Shown here: piece by piece, positions 10,402 to 19,829 of the stretch | How positions within the stretch are numbered: position 1 is the stretch's first letter | How the letters are laid out: every line of letters starts with the position of its first letter | Assembly: GCF_042432445.1 (NCBI RefSeq) | Contig: NZ_JBHLXE010000048.1 | Span: forward strand, 41,407-105,406 | Length of the DNA: 64,000 bases | Direction of reading: 5' to 3' | Origin: Thorsellia kenyensis | GTDB taxonomy: Bacteria > Pseudomonadota > Gammaproteobacteria > Enterobacterales > Thorselliaceae | The notes under the pieces: model-generated | Told to the model about the DNA's origin: nothing | Database searches by the model: none | Seen by the model: the letters and a program-made list of their open reading frames with translations, nothing else | Translations under genes and position numbers: made by a program

Positions 10402-11127
10402 ATGTCTAAAGAGCAAAATGTAGCAAGTCAATGGCAAAGAGCTTTTGTGCTTCATGGTCGCCCTTATAGCGAGAGCAGCTTAATCGTCTCTTTGTTTTGT
10501 GAAAAACAAGGAGCCATTACTGCAATAGCCAAAGGGGCAAGAACTAAACGTTCAGCTCAAAAAGCATACTTGCAGCCATTTACACCATTATTAGTTAAAT
10601 TCTTAGGCAAAGGAGAGGTAAAAACATTAGTCGCTGTTGAACCTATATCACTCACTTTGCCGTTATCCAATACTTATCTCTACAGCGGAATATACCTCAA
10701 TGAACTGATTCAAAGAGTGCTTGAGTCAGAAGTTGATTGTACATTGCTTTATTCTGAATACTTACTTGCGATACAAAGCCTTGCTTCCCAAGAACTCTCA
10801 ATAGAAGCTGTATTAAGAAGATTCGAACTTATCCTTTTAAAACATCTTGGCTATTCAGTCGATTTTTTTCATTGTGCAGGGAGCGGCCAAAAAATAGCTA
10901 CTGATATGACATATATTTATTATCCAGAAAAAGGCTTTGTGGCAAGTATGATGAACAATAAAAATGTTTTTTTGGGACAGTATATTTTAGCAATGGGACA
11001 TTTGGATTTTTTAGATAAAGAGACTTTGAATTGTGCAAAACAATTTACCCGGATAGCATTAAAACCTTATGTTGGCAGTAAACCGTTCAAAAGTAGAGAG
11101 TTATTTAGCCAAATATTACCTCGATAA
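10402..11127 (+). CDS. recO: DNA repair protein RecO
   Basis: 241 residues, matching the E. coli RecO size of 242. RecO works with RecR to load RecA onto SSB-coated single-stranded DNA. Visible family stretches are WQRAFVLHGRPYSESS in the OB-fold domain at the N-terminus, AKGARTKRS, LQPFTPLLVKF, and the C-terminal TRIALKPYVGSKPFKSREL. I chose the ATG at 10402; an upstream in-frame TTG at 10381 abuts the kdsA stop but would add a non-conserved heptapeptide. The gene follows kdsA by 21 bases and is probably cotranscribed with it, whereas recO usually follows rnc and era. Confidence 0.92.
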   Translation: MSKEQNVASQWQRAFVLHGRPYSESSLIVSLFCEKQGAITAIAKGARTKRSAQKAYLQPFTPLLVKFLGKGEVKTLVAVEPISLTLPLSNTYLYSGIYLNELIQRVLESEVDCTLLYSEYLLAIQSLASQELSIEAVLRRFELILLKHLGYSVDFFHCAGSGQKIATDMTYIYYPEKGFVASMMNNKNVFLGQYILAMGHLDFLDKETLNCAKQFTRIALKPYVGSKPFKSRELFSQILPR

Positions 11128-11290
11128 AAGTTACAACTAATCAAACGAACAATACTGTGGGTGTTGAGAATAACTAAGTAATGAGTACTGTCTGTAGATC
11201 ACATAAACAAGAGATTAATATTTATTAGGGTTTATCACTAAGCGATTGTTTATAAATGTAAAGTGCTTATGAAGATTTAGAGATTTTAGA

Positions 11291-11318
11291 TTTCACAACC
11301 TCAAAAGAGGCTGTGAAA
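11291..11318. terminator. Hairpin between convergent recO and rplY
   Basis: A 12-bp stem with one mismatch and an AAAA loop (TTTCACAACCTC / GAGGCTGTGAAA) lies 8 bases beyond the rplY stop and 163 bases after recO. T-runs on both sides are poor. It probably ends rplY transcription and may serve both strands. Confidence 0.5.
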
Positions 11319-11326
11319 ATTTACTT

Positions 11327-11608
11327 TTATTGGCGAACGAAGTCGATATGAGTAATTTTTGGTTTGAATGGATGGCGTTGAACTGCTTGAACTTTCACTT
11401 TGTGCTCTTTTCCATCGATTACTAGAGCAACAACGTCATAAAATGCTGGATTAGGTTCCATATTAATGATTTGATTATGATCTAATTCAACTGAAACAGC
11501 AGCTTCATTTCCACCATATACGATCGCTGGAAATTTATCAGCTCTACGCAGGCGGCGGCTCGCACTCTTTCCCTGCTCTTTACGTACTTCTGCATTAATT
11601 TTTAACAT
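11327..11608 (-). CDS. rplY: Ribosomal protein bL25
   Basis: 93 residues, the short single-domain bL25 as in E. coli (94 residues), not the longer CTC form. It binds the 5S rRNA in the 50S subunit. Family features are the N-terminal INAEVRKEQGKSASRRLRR, VYGGNEAAVSVELDHNQI, and the C-terminal HPFKPKITHIDFVR. AGAG lies upstream of the ATG at good spacing. It stands alone and convergent with recO. Confidence 0.96.
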   Translation of the reverse strand: MLKINAEVRKEQGKSASRRLRRADKFPAIVYGGNEAAVSVELDHNQIINMEPNPAFYDVVALVIDGKEHKVKVQAVQRHPFKPKITHIDFVRQ

Positions 11609-11921
11609 AATATATCTCTTATTTCAATTATAAAAAAGTGACCAACTCCTACTACAGGCGACCCAGCAATAAAAATTGAGCTTTATCGTCGATAAAGCCA
11701 TACTATTTTAAATGAATAATGACATTTAGGCAAATAGATTTTCTTATTGAAATAGGTAATTTAAAGCGTTTTGTGATGATTCAAAATGCTTTTTCATAAA
11801 GAGCAGATCAGCAAAACTAATTGCAGTGTACTCTAAGTTAGCTAACTGCTATAATTGATAGAATTAAAAATACTATGAGCACAATTTCTACCTATCGAAC
11901 AATTATTCATTCAGAGGTTTT
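11609..11921. other. Divergent promoter region rplY | galU
   Basis: 313 bases between the divergent rplY and galU starts. A TATAAT-like hexamer about 70 bases upstream of galU (in GCTATAATTG near 11850) could be its -10 element. No other structure is evident. Confidence 0.4.
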
Positions 11922-12836
11922 ATGAAATCGAATACCAGACTCATCACTAAAGCAGTTATTCCAGTCGCTGGGTTGGGAACGAGAATGTTGCCTGCTACTA
12001 AAGCGATTCCTAAAGAAATGCTCCCTATTGTTGATAAACCCCTGATTCAGTATGTGGTCAATGAGTGTATTGCGGCAGGAATAAAAGAAATCATCCTAGT
12101 CACTCACTCATCAAAAAATTCTATCGAAAACCACTTTGATACAAGTTTTGAACTTGAAGCGATTCTAGAAAAACGTGTTAAGAGACAATTACTTGACGAA
12201 GTCCAATCAATATGTCCAAAGGATGTGACTATTATTCAGGTGAGACAAGGTATAGCCAAAGGACTAGGACACGCTGTTTTGTGTGCAAAACCCATCGTAG
12301 GGAACCATCCTTTTGCGGTCGTTTTACCCGATGTTATTTTAAATCAATATGCTTCGGATTTATCTAGAGATAACTTAAGCGAAATGATAAAAAGATATGA
12401 AATGACCCAAAATAGCCAAATTCTTGTAGAACCTGTTGCTTACTCTGAGGTGAAAAATTATGGTATTGTTGATTTTGATGGCGACGACTTATTACCAGGT
12501 GAAAGCAAAACCATTAAAAATATGATAGAGAAACCTACCGAAGACGAGGCACCATCCAATTTATCAATTGTAGGTAGATATGTTCTATCACCTGCTATTT
12601 GGTCTATGCTGGAAAAAACACCTCTTGGTGCTGGCGATGAAATTCAATTAACCGATGCACTCAAGCTTTTACTTAACCAAGAAACAATAGAAGCACATCA
12701 TATTAAGGGACGCAGCCATGATTGCGGCAATAAAATTGGCTACATTACCACATTTATTGAGTATGCCACTAAAGATCCTATCTTCGGTAAAGAGATTGTG
12801 ATGTGGTTAGAAAATAACAGTGAATTATTAAGCTAA
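11922..12836 (+). CDS. galU: UTP-glucose-1-phosphate uridylyltransferase
   Basis: 304 residues (E. coli 302). GalU makes UDP-glucose from UTP and glucose 1-phosphate, supplying glycans, lipopolysaccharide outer core and envelope sugars. The nucleotidyltransferase signature VIPVAGLGTRMLPATKAIPK stands at the N-terminus, followed by KEMLPIVDKPLIQYVV. VVLPDVIL near residue 130 carries the metal-binding Asp, and GRYVLSPAIW and DCGNKIGY are typical later motifs. AGAGG precedes the ATG at good spacing. The next gene prmB follows after 72 bases, so cotranscription is possible. Confidence 0.95.
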   Translation: MKSNTRLITKAVIPVAGLGTRMLPATKAIPKEMLPIVDKPLIQYVVNECIAAGIKEIILVTHSSKNSIENHFDTSFELEAILEKRVKRQLLDEVQSICPKDVTIIQVRQGIAKGLGHAVLCAKPIVGNHPFAVVLPDVILNQYASDLSRDNLSEMIKRYEMTQNSQILVEPVAYSEVKNYGIVDFDGDDLLPGESKTIKNMIEKPTEDEAPSNLSIVGRYVLSPAIWSMLEKTPLGAGDEIQLTDALKLLLNQETIEAHHIKGRSHDCGNKIGYITTFIEYATKDPIFGKEIVMWLENNSELLS

Positions 12837-12908
12837 ATACAAAATAGACGATGCTATTCTAATTATATGATTTTCATTTACTCACTTAACGTAAAATAAG
12901 GATTGCCA

Positions 12909-13841
12909 GTGCATACAGCTCAATTTCTGGAAGCTCAAAATGAATTAGTTACCCTGCGTGATATGATACGTTGGGTATCCACTCAATTGACTCATTCTGA
13001 TATTTATCTTGGTCACGGGACAAATGATTATATTACCGAAGCACGCCATTTAACGCTTGTTCCTTTAGGTATGCCTATTACACTAGGAGATCTTGATCTA
13101 GATGCAAGACTGACTTCCACGGAAAAAAAAGAAATTCTCGCTTTATTAGAAAAAAGAATCTTTGATAAAATTCCAACGGCATACCTTACACAAAGAGCTT
13201 TTTTCGCTGACCTAATGTTTTATGTGAATGAACATGTTTTAATTCCTCGATCTCCTATTGGGCAACTTATCACAGAAAAATTATCTCCTTATGCGGACAA
13301 TTTAGTTAAAAAACGTAAGATTGAAAATGAAGAATTGATGATTTTAGATTTATGCACTGGAAGCGGATGCATTGCTATCGCATTAGCTTATGCTTTTGAG
13401 AATGCTTCAATAGATGCTGTAGATATTTCTTTTGATGCCCTCGCTGTTTGTGATGAAAATATTCAAGCTCATCAATTAACTCATAGAGTTTTTCCTATTC
13501 AGTCCGACCTTTTTGATGCCCTTGGTCATACGCAATATGACTTTATCATCACTAACCCTCCTTATGTTGATGCAGAAGATATGAGTGATCTACCAGAAGA
13601 GTTTTTACATGAACCTGAACTTGCTCTGGCATCAGGATCTGATGGATTAGATATCACAAAGCGCATTTTAAAAGAAGCCAAACATCATCTTAAAGAAGAG
13701 GGGTTTTTAATATGCGAAGTGGGCAACAGTATGGTCCATCTTATTGATGCCTATCCACATTTTCAATTTGAATGGATTGAATTTAAAAAAGGTGGTGATG
13801 GCGTATTTATTATCAGTAAGTCTCAATTAGACTTACTTTAA
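12909..13841 (+). CDS. prmB: Ribosomal protein uL3 glutamine methyltransferase
   Basis: 310 residues from a GTG start, the same size as E. coli PrmB. It methylates a glutamine of ribosomal protein uL3 using S-adenosylmethionine. The AdoMet-binding motif LDLCTGSGCIAIALAY and the catalytic NPPY (in IITNPPYVDAEDMSDLP) are intact. The C-terminal ICEVGNSMVHL and GGDGVF are PrmB-like rather than PrmC-like. I chose the GTG at 12909 because AAGGA (12898-12902) lies six bases upstream; the TTG at 12903 would abut that site. PrmB usually neighbours aroC, which is not here. Confidence 0.93.
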   Translation: MHTAQFLEAQNELVTLRDMIRWVSTQLTHSDIYLGHGTNDYITEARHLTLVPLGMPITLGDLDLDARLTSTEKKEILALLEKRIFDKIPTAYLTQRAFFADLMFYVNEHVLIPRSPIGQLITEKLSPYADNLVKKRKIENEELMILDLCTGSGCIAIALAYAFENASIDAVDISFDALAVCDENIQAHQLTHRVFPIQSDLFDALGHTQYDFIITNPPYVDAEDMSDLPEEFLHEPELALASGSDGLDITKRILKEAKHHLKEEGFLICEVGNSMVHLIDAYPHFQFEWIEFKKGGDGVFIISKSQLDLL

Positions 13842-13960
13842 TAGAATTTATCAAAATAGAGTTTAACTTTACTCTCATATTTTCCACAAAAAATTTTATC
13901 TCATTTGTTTAAATTGTTATAATTGTACGCCTTTTAAATTTATATCAATGGAGTTTTAGT

Positions 13961-15451
13961 ATGTCAGCCTCAAACTGGTCAAGCTGTTGCGATTATTTGC
14001 AAGAAATTTTGACTTCAACAGAATTCAATATGTGGATTAGACCACTACAAGCCTCTGAAACTGAAAAGTCAATTGTACTCTATGCTCCTAATCGCTTTGT
14101 TCTTGAATGGGTTAAGGATAAATATGCCACTAAAATTACCGAATTTTTAAATGAACAACTTGCTGACAATGCTCCCCTTCTTAGTCTAAAAGAAGGAAGT
14201 AAACCCGTTGAAAAAAAAGAGGCTCCAAGGGAAAAAACATTACCTTCTCACTTAGATAAAACAGCCTCTATTCAAAAGGAATCAAAAGAACACTCGGATT
14301 CGACGCCCTTAAATACGACTAACCAAGAAAATGTTCATAAAAATTCTAGCGTGCAAAAAACTCATTCAGTTCATGATAATGAAGCTCAAGCAGGATGGCA
14401 ACAACAGCTCAAAACGTCCAGTCTAAATTATCGTTCTAACCTAAACCCTAAACATCAATTTTCTAATTTTGTTGAGGGAAATTCTAATCAATTAGCACGG
14501 GCTGCAGCCCAACAAATAGCAGAAAATCCAGGTCAAGGCTATAATCCCCTTTTTATTTATGGTGGTACAGGGCTTGGAAAAACACATTTACTTCATGCTG
14601 TAGGTAATAGCATTTGTGCTAAAAATAAGAATGCAAAGGTGATTTATATGCACTCAGAGCGCTTCGTGCAGGATATGGTCAAAGCACTCAGAAAAAATGA
14701 AATTGAAAGTTTTAAAAGATTTTATCGTTCAGTAGATGCTTTATTGATTGATGATATCCAATTTTTTGCCAAAAAAGAGAGATCTCAAGAAGAGTTTTTT
14801 CATACTTTCAATGCACTCTTGGAAGGGAATCAACAAATTATTCTCACTTCCGATAGATACCCCAAAGAAATTGATGGGGTGGAAGACAGGCTTAAATCAA
14901 GATTTGGTTGGGGGCTAACAATTGCAGTAGAACCACCAGAACTTGAAACTCGTGTTGCTATTTTAATGAAAAAAGCAGACGAAAACGGCATTCGATTACC
15001 AAGTGAAGCGGCTTTTTTTATTGCGAAACGATTGCGTTCAAATGTAAGAGAACTCGAAGGGGCATTAAACCGAGTCACTGCGAATGCAAATTTTACAGGG
15101 CGACCTATAACAATCGATTTTGTTCGCGAAGCTCTTAAAGACTTACTTGCGCTCCAAGAAAAGTTGGTCACTATCGAAAATATTCAAAAAACAGTGGCTG
15201 ATTACTATAAAATAAAAGTGGCTGATCTTCATTCAAAACGTCGTTCGCGTTCTGTTGCGAGACCAAGGCAGGTAGCCATGGCTTTAGCAAAAGAATTGAC
15301 CAACCATAGCCTACCTGAAATAGGCAATGGTTTTGGCGGTCGTGATCACACTACAGTCTTACATGCGTGCCGTAAAATTGACGAGCTCAAAAAAGAGAGC
15401 AATGACATCAAAGAGGATTATGCTAATCTTATAAGAATTCTATCTTCTTAG
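13961..15451 (+). CDS. dnaA: Chromosomal replication initiator DnaA
   Basis: 496 residues. DnaA is the AAA+ ATPase that opens the chromosome origin. Domain I occupies about residues 1-80. A long polar linker rich in Lys, Glu, Ser and Thr (about 80-150) is domain II, longer than in E. coli. Walker A GGTGLGKT is at 201-208 and Walker B LLIDDIQF near 265. Domain IV has the DNA-binding signature RSVARPRQVAMALAKEL and GGRDHTTVLHACRKI, all intact. GGAG lies before the ATG. dnaN follows after about 100 bases. The usual neighbour rpmH is not upstream but at 40.3 kb, and I see no cluster of DnaA boxes in the 119 bases upstream, only an imperfect TTTTCCACA. Confidence 0.97.
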   Translation: MSASNWSSCCDYLQEILTSTEFNMWIRPLQASETEKSIVLYAPNRFVLEWVKDKYATKITEFLNEQLADNAPLLSLKEGSKPVEKKEAPREKTLPSHLDKTASIQKESKEHSDSTPLNTTNQENVHKNSSVQKTHSVHDNEAQAGWQQQLKTSSLNYRSNLNPKHQFSNFVEGNSNQLARAAAQQIAENPGQGYNPLFIYGGTGLGKTHLLHAVGNSICAKNKNAKVIYMHSERFVQDMVKALRKNEIESFKRFYRSVDALLIDDIQFFAKKERSQEEFFHTFNALLEGNQQIILTSDRYPKEIDGVEDRLKSRFGWGLTIAVEPPELETRVAILMKKADENGIRLPSEAAFFIAKRLRSNVRELEGALNRVTANANFTGRPITIDFVREALKDLLALQEKLVTIENIQKTVADYYKIKVADLHSKRRSRSVARPRQVAMALAKELTNHSLPEIGNGFGGRDHTTVLHACRKIDELKKESNDIKEDYANLIRILSS

Positions 15452-15553
15452 TGCGTTAATTATTGTTAGAAGTCTTGTTTATCTTGTCTTAATTGCTTAT
15501 TTAAGTAAATTAAATCATAATAAGAGTTGAATCTGCATATTTTGGAAAAACAC

Positions 15554-16654
15554 ATGAAAATTACAATTAATAGAGAGTTAATTTTAAAGCCTTTACAGCT
15601 TGTTAACAACTGTATCCAAACTAAGCATCAAATGCCAATTTTATCTAATGTTCTTATCAAAGTAAAAAACAATGAACTGATTTTAATTGGTACTGACTTA
15701 GAAATTGAAATGTTGAGTAAGGTGACACTCAATGAATTTTGCGAAGAAGCAGCGATTACGGTGCCCGCTAAAAAATTATTAGATATCATCAGAGCATTTC
15801 CTAATGGTGTTGACATCACTTTTAAACATGACAAGGACAGAGTTTCTATTTCCTCAGGGAAAAGTCGCTATCAACTCAATACATTAAGAGCTGAAGACTT
15901 TCCTAATTTAAAAGAGTTTGATTCCATCTCATCATTTGAAATACCGCAGATCACCTTAAAGCAATTAATTGATTCAACTCAGTTTTCGATGGCACAACAA
16001 GACATCCGTTTTTATCTTAATGGCTTGTTACTCGAAATTGATGCATCACATATTAGAACTGTTGCTACGGATGGACACAGACTGGCTTTAAGTGAAAAAT
16101 TAATAGAAGAGCCTATTGCCCCTCAATCCGTCATCATTCCAAGAAAAAGTATCCTAGAACTCATCAAATTATTAGACACCTGTGAAACCAAAGTGTCCCT
16201 TAAAATTAATCAGGGTAATTTAGAAGCAAATTTTGGAGATACCATTTTTACAACTAAATTGATTGATGGAAAATACCCTGATTATCGCCGTACACTTCCT
16301 AGAGCACCGGATAAAGTATTTAGTGTAGATACTGAAACAATTAAACAAGCATTTATTAGGGCAAATGTCTTATCTACAGATCGTTATAAAGGTGTTCGTT
16401 TGATTCTTAGCCTAAATCAAGCAGTTATTCAAACCAATAATCCAGAACATGAAGAAGCAGAGGAAATATTGGATGTTGACTATGCAGGTCCTGACATAGA
16501 AATAGGATTAAATATTGTTTACTTGTTGGATGTATTAAATACCATCAAAACCGGCGAAACCATTTTTCATCTAACGGATTCGGTTTCAAGTGTTCTTATC
16601 ACAGATAAATTTGATGACAAAGCCAAATATGTCATTATGCCGATGCGTCTGTAA
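15554..16654 (+). CDS. dnaN: DNA polymerase III beta sliding clamp
   Basis: 366 residues from the ATG at 15554, exactly the E. coli length. An upstream in-frame ATG at 15527 would add nine residues, but the 15554 start has GGA at good spacing and gives the conserved MKITINRELILKPLQLV. The protein forms the dimeric ring that tethers the polymerase to DNA. Typical stretches include TKHQMPILSN, RAFPNGVDI, YQLNTLRAEDFPNL, ATDGHRLAL, IDGKYPDYRRTLP and the C-terminal YVIMPMRL, which closes the peptide-binding pocket. The gene normally next in line, recF, is absent. uspE follows after 18 bases and is probably in the same operon. Confidence 0.97.
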   Translation: MKITINRELILKPLQLVNNCIQTKHQMPILSNVLIKVKNNELILIGTDLEIEMLSKVTLNEFCEEAAITVPAKKLLDIIRAFPNGVDITFKHDKDRVSISSGKSRYQLNTLRAEDFPNLKEFDSISSFEIPQITLKQLIDSTQFSMAQQDIRFYLNGLLLEIDASHIRTVATDGHRLALSEKLIEEPIAPQSVIIPRKSILELIKLLDTCETKVSLKINQGNLEANFGDTIFTTKLIDGKYPDYRRTLPRAPDKVFSVDTETIKQAFIRANVLSTDRYKGVRLILSLNQAVIQTNNPEHEEAEEILDVDYAGPDIEIGLNIVYLLDVLNTIKTGETIFHLTDSVSSVLITDKFDDKAKYVIMPMRL

Positions 16655-16672
16655 TTAAAAAGGAGTTTAACT

Positions 16673-17617
16673 ATGTCAATCTATCAAAATCTACTTGTCG
16701 CTATCGATCCTAGTCAGGATGAACAGCCCGCTTTAAGACGTGCAGTTTATCTCATAAGAAAAAATGGCGGAAAAATTAAGGCATTTTTACCTATCTATGA
16801 TTTTTCTTACGAGATGACAACCCTGCTTTCACCAACAGACAGAGCCTCTATGCGCCAAAGTGTTATCGATGAGCGTGTTGAATGGATTAAATACCAAGCA
16901 AGATACTACCTTGAAGCTGGCGTACCTATTGATATTAAAGTTATTTGGCACAATAGACCTTTTGAAGCAATCATTCAAGAAGTCATGGAATATAACCATG
17001 ACTTAGTCCTTAAGATGGCAAAACAACACGATAAGCTAGAATCATTGATATTTACTCCTACTGATTGGCATGTATTAAGAAAATGTCCTTGTCCTGTTTG
17101 GATGGTCAAGGATAAACCTTGGCCTGAAGGAGGCACCGCACTTGTAGCAGTCAATTTATCCTCTGAAGAATCTTATCACGCAAGCTTAAATGAAAAACTT
17201 ATTTCTGAGTCAATTGAATTAGCTTCTCATGTAGATAAAACTGAAGTACATTTGGTTACCGCATATCCTGAAACCCCCATAAATATAGCCATTGAGATCC
17301 CTGATTTTGATCCAAGTGCTTATAATGACGCCATTCGTGGTCAGCATCTTTTAGCGATGAAATCTCTAAGACAGAAATTTGAAATTGATGAAGACAAAAC
17401 TCATGTCTTAAGCGGTAGTGCTGAACAAATTATTCCTCAAAAATCAAATGAGTTACAAGCAGGTATTGTAGTCATCGGTACTATGGGTAGAACCGGCTTA
17501 TCCGCAGCCTTCATTGGCAATACGGCTGAGGAAGTAATAAACCATATTACTTGCGATTTACTGGTTATTAAACCCAATGGATTTTCTTCCCCTGTTTCGC
17601 CTAGAAAAAGCGAATAG
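16673..17617 (+). CDS. uspE: Universal stress protein UspE
   Basis: 314 residues (E. coli UspE 316), two tandem Usp domains. Similarity to E. coli UspE is high throughout, for example FLPIYDFSYEMTTLLSP, IKVIWHNRPFEAIIQE and FDPSAYNDAIRGQHLLAMK. The second domain ends in the nucleotide-loop pattern GTMGRTGLSAAFIGNTAEEV. Known role in E. coli: stress resistance, adhesion and motility, mechanism unclear. AAGGAG precedes the ATG, and the start is 18 bases after dnaN. Finding it in the place where recF usually lies is unusual. ydgH follows 34 bases on, so dnaN-uspE-ydgH may be one transcript ending at the hairpin at 18635. Confidence 0.95.
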   Translation: MSIYQNLLVAIDPSQDEQPALRRAVYLIRKNGGKIKAFLPIYDFSYEMTTLLSPTDRASMRQSVIDERVEWIKYQARYYLEAGVPIDIKVIWHNRPFEAIIQEVMEYNHDLVLKMAKQHDKLESLIFTPTDWHVLRKCPCPVWMVKDKPWPEGGTALVAVNLSSEESYHASLNEKLISESIELASHVDKTEVHLVTAYPETPINIAIEIPDFDPSAYNDAIRGQHLLAMKSLRQKFEIDEDKTHVLSGSAEQIIPQKSNELQAGIVVIGTMGRTGLSAAFIGNTAEEVINHITCDLLVIKPNGFSSPVSPRKSE

Positions 17618-17651
17618 GATTATTATTTAATTTCTAATGGATAAATTTATT

Positions 17652-18614
17652 ATGAACAAATCGAGCAAAACCCTTAAATGTTTCTTAAACACAGCTCGTC
17701 TTGCATTGTTACCTATAGCAATTGTCACCTCTATGAGTGCGTTTTCAGCGATAGAATATGATGCAGAACAAGCTGCACAATTAAAACCTTATAAAGAAAT
17801 TAAATTTCAAGGTCGATTTGCATCAATTTCTGCACAAAATGACGCTGCAAAAAAACGTGCAGAAAAAGAAGGTGCTCATGCATTTTATATCACTGACTCA
17901 ATTGAAAATAGCAATGGGCGCTATAATATTTCTGTAGCACTTTATGAGGAAAATGCAGAAAAAAATACCGAAGACACTCGTCTGACCTATCGAGGCATAA
18001 AGGAACTCTCTAGAGATGATTATGAAGTACTTGAGCCTTTTGATTATATTGATATTGAAGAGACTTTTACTAATCCAATAGATATCAATAATCGTATTGC
18101 TAAATTAGCAATTGAAAAAGACGCTGCCGCTTTTTATATTATTGAGTCTCGCGATGCTAACAATAGTGGTACTCGAAAATCAATTAAAGCACTTCTATAC
18201 AAGAAAGATGCGCCAAGAAATGAGAGAAAACAATACGACTTAATTCCTGCAGGCTCAGAAGCAGCGGCTAAAGCTATTGCAGAAGGACGTCCTGAACTGG
18301 TTGAATCACCACAAGATATTAAGGCTGATGGAAGTAGAGTTAAATTTTGGGAGGGTGACTCATCTTCACCTGAAAAACGCTATACAGTGACTCTGGCTGA
18401 TGGTACAAAAGTACAAGAAGTTAACCGTGCAACTGCGGCAAAAATGGAACCTTTTGACTCTATAGAAATACGAGGAAGCTTTAATACGTCTGTGGACATC
18501 TCCCATAAAGTCGCAAAAGAAGCAAATAAACGCGGAGCGAAATACTACAGAATTACACTGACAAAAGAAGGTAATGGTACAAATAAAACTATTTATGTAG
18601 ATCTCTTTAAATAG
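17652..18614 (+). CDS. ydgH: YdgH-like periplasmic protein, three DUF1471 repeats
   Basis: 320 residues from the ATG at 17652. This start has GGA 9 bases upstream and gives a normal signal peptide (LALLPIAIVTSMSAFSA, cleavage near residue 36); an ATG 15 bases earlier is also possible. Three related repeats follow, each with a pattern like PF(D/K)xI(D/E)I...F...I...A...A...GAxxFYI, at about residues 42-110, 130-200 and 255-320. This is the BhsA/McbA (DUF1471) fold, and the three-repeat form matches E. coli YdgH. Known for the family: periplasmic proteins tied to stress and envelope phenotypes, with no proven reaction. Confidence 0.87.
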   Translation: MNKSSKTLKCFLNTARLALLPIAIVTSMSAFSAIEYDAEQAAQLKPYKEIKFQGRFASISAQNDAAKKRAEKEGAHAFYITDSIENSNGRYNISVALYEENAEKNTEDTRLTYRGIKELSRDDYEVLEPFDYIDIEETFTNPIDINNRIAKLAIEKDAAAFYIIESRDANNSGTRKSIKALLYKKDAPRNERKQYDLIPAGSEAAAKAIAEGRPELVESPQDIKADGSRVKFWEGDSSSPEKRYTVTLADGTKVQEVNRATAAKMEPFDSIEIRGSFNTSVDISHKVAKEANKRGAKYYRITLTKEGNGTNKTIYVDLFK

Positions 18615-18634
18615 ATAGCTAATTTTTTGCACAG

Positions 18635-18678
18635 ATAAAAGCTGCTCTTATAAAAATTTTTTTATGGGCAGCTTTTAT
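18635..18678 (+). terminator. Terminator after ydgH
   Basis: A 13-bp stem (ATAAAAGCTGCTC / GGGCAGCTTTTAT, one wobble pair) lies 21 bases after the ydgH stop. The A-rich left arm and the T-rich right arm would allow it to end transcription from either side. Confidence 0.7.
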
Positions 18679-18792
18679 TATTATATTTATACTAGTTGTA
18701 AAAATTACTTCTAGCACAAGTTTTTTAGGTAATTCACCCTTTAGTAAACCATCAAAAATAAATATATTACCTATACAAGAAGCTGTTTTAGT

Positions 18793-19605
18793 TTATTCCC
18801 TAACTTTATCGTTTAAATACTTTCTCACTCGTTCAATGTCATCTTGAGTATCGACTCCTGCCTGAGGAACTTCTTTTGCTAGATCAACATGCAAAGCAAT
18901 ACCGTGCCAAAGCACACGAAGTTGCTCTAGTAATTCAATTTTTTCAAGTGGACTCGGGGTTAAATTAATATATTTATTAATAAAGCCTGCTCTATAAGCA
19001 TAGATACCAAGATGCCTTAGAAGTGACATATCATTTAATAAATTCGTAAGGTTGCTATCACTATTAGAATGATGACCTAAAGCTCCACCTGCCAGCTTAG
19101 CAAAATGTTCTCTATCCCAGGGGATTGTCGCTCTAGAAAAGTAAAGTGCTTGCTGATGAATTCCTCTTACGACTTTGACAACATTGGGATTAAATACTTC
19201 TTCCCATGAAGTTATAGGCGTCGCTAATGTAGCCATCTCATAATCTGTATTAGCCAGGTTATCTGCTAATTGTCTTATAATGCTTGGAGGCGCTAAAGGT
19301 TCATCACCTTGAACATTAATAACAATTTCATTATCATCTATGCCCATTTGAGTGATTACTTCAGCCAACCTCTCAGTTCCCGACTCGTGATCTTCTCGAG
19401 TCATGCATGCTGTAGCCCCAAATTTTTCAACTGTATCAAATACATTGCGATTGTCTGTTGCAACAATCACCTTTTTTGCACCAGCAGATTGCGCCTTTTC
19501 AATGACGTGGGCTATCATTGGCTTACCTAAAATATCTAATAAAGGTTTCCCAGGCAATCGCGTAGAACCATATCTTGCAGGTATAATTGCAATAAAATTT
19601 GTCAT
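18793..19605 (-). CDS. kdsB: CMP-KDO synthetase
   Basis: 270 residues; E. coli KdsB is 248. It activates KDO as CMP-KDO for transfer to lipid A in the cytoplasm. The N-terminal nucleotide-binding signature IPARYGSTRLPGKPL is intact, followed by KVIVATDN, MTREDHESGTERLAEV and NVQGDEP, which carries the metal-binding Asp. The YFSRATIPWDR and EKIELLEQLRVLWHG stretches are also typical. An insertion near residues 165-185 (HHSNSDSNLTNLLNDMS) explains the extra length. It lies 19 bases downstream of ycaR, a gene pair also found in E. coli. Confidence 0.96.
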   Translation of the reverse strand: MTNFIAIIPARYGSTRLPGKPLLDILGKPMIAHVIEKAQSAGAKKVIVATDNRNVFDTVEKFGATACMTREDHESGTERLAEVITQMGIDDNEIVINVQGDEPLAPPSIIRQLADNLANTDYEMATLATPITSWEEVFNPNVVKVVRGIHQQALYFSRATIPWDREHFAKLAGGALGHHSNSDSNLTNLLNDMSLLRHLGIYAYRAGFINKYINLTPSPLEKIELLEQLRVLWHGIALHVDLAKEVPQAGVDTQDDIERVRKYLNDKVRE

Positions 19606-19624
19606 AAACCCTCAGCTTATTATC

Positions 19625-19792
19625 TTAAAAATCTTTAGCTTCTTCCGTTAACAACACGGCTATTCCTTCTCTAATTGGATAGATTTTTTTGTCTTTATCA
19701 CAAATAAATTGCTCATTTTCTTTGTCTAAATGAAGTTGAGTATGACAAATTGGACAGGTAGCAATTTCACAAAGTGTTTTATGTAAATTCAT
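19625..19792 (-). CDS. ycaR: Trm112-like zinc-ribbon protein YcaR
   Basis: A 55-residue small gene starting at ATG 19792. The protein begins MNLHKTLCEIATCPICH and has the family pattern of a CPxC pair, a further Cys (FICD), then YPIREGIAVLL. E. coli YcaR is 60 residues and also precedes kdsB. Trm112-family proteins activate methyltransferases in eukaryotes; the role of the bacterial YcaR form is not established. The second zinc pair is reduced to one Cys, as in other short forms. Confidence 0.9.
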   Translation of the reverse strand: MNLHKTLCEIATCPICHTQLHLDKENEQFICDKDKKIYPIREGIAVLLTEEAKDF

Positions 19793-19829
19793 GGTGCCTC
19801 ATTAAATTTTAATGTATAAAATTTTGTAT

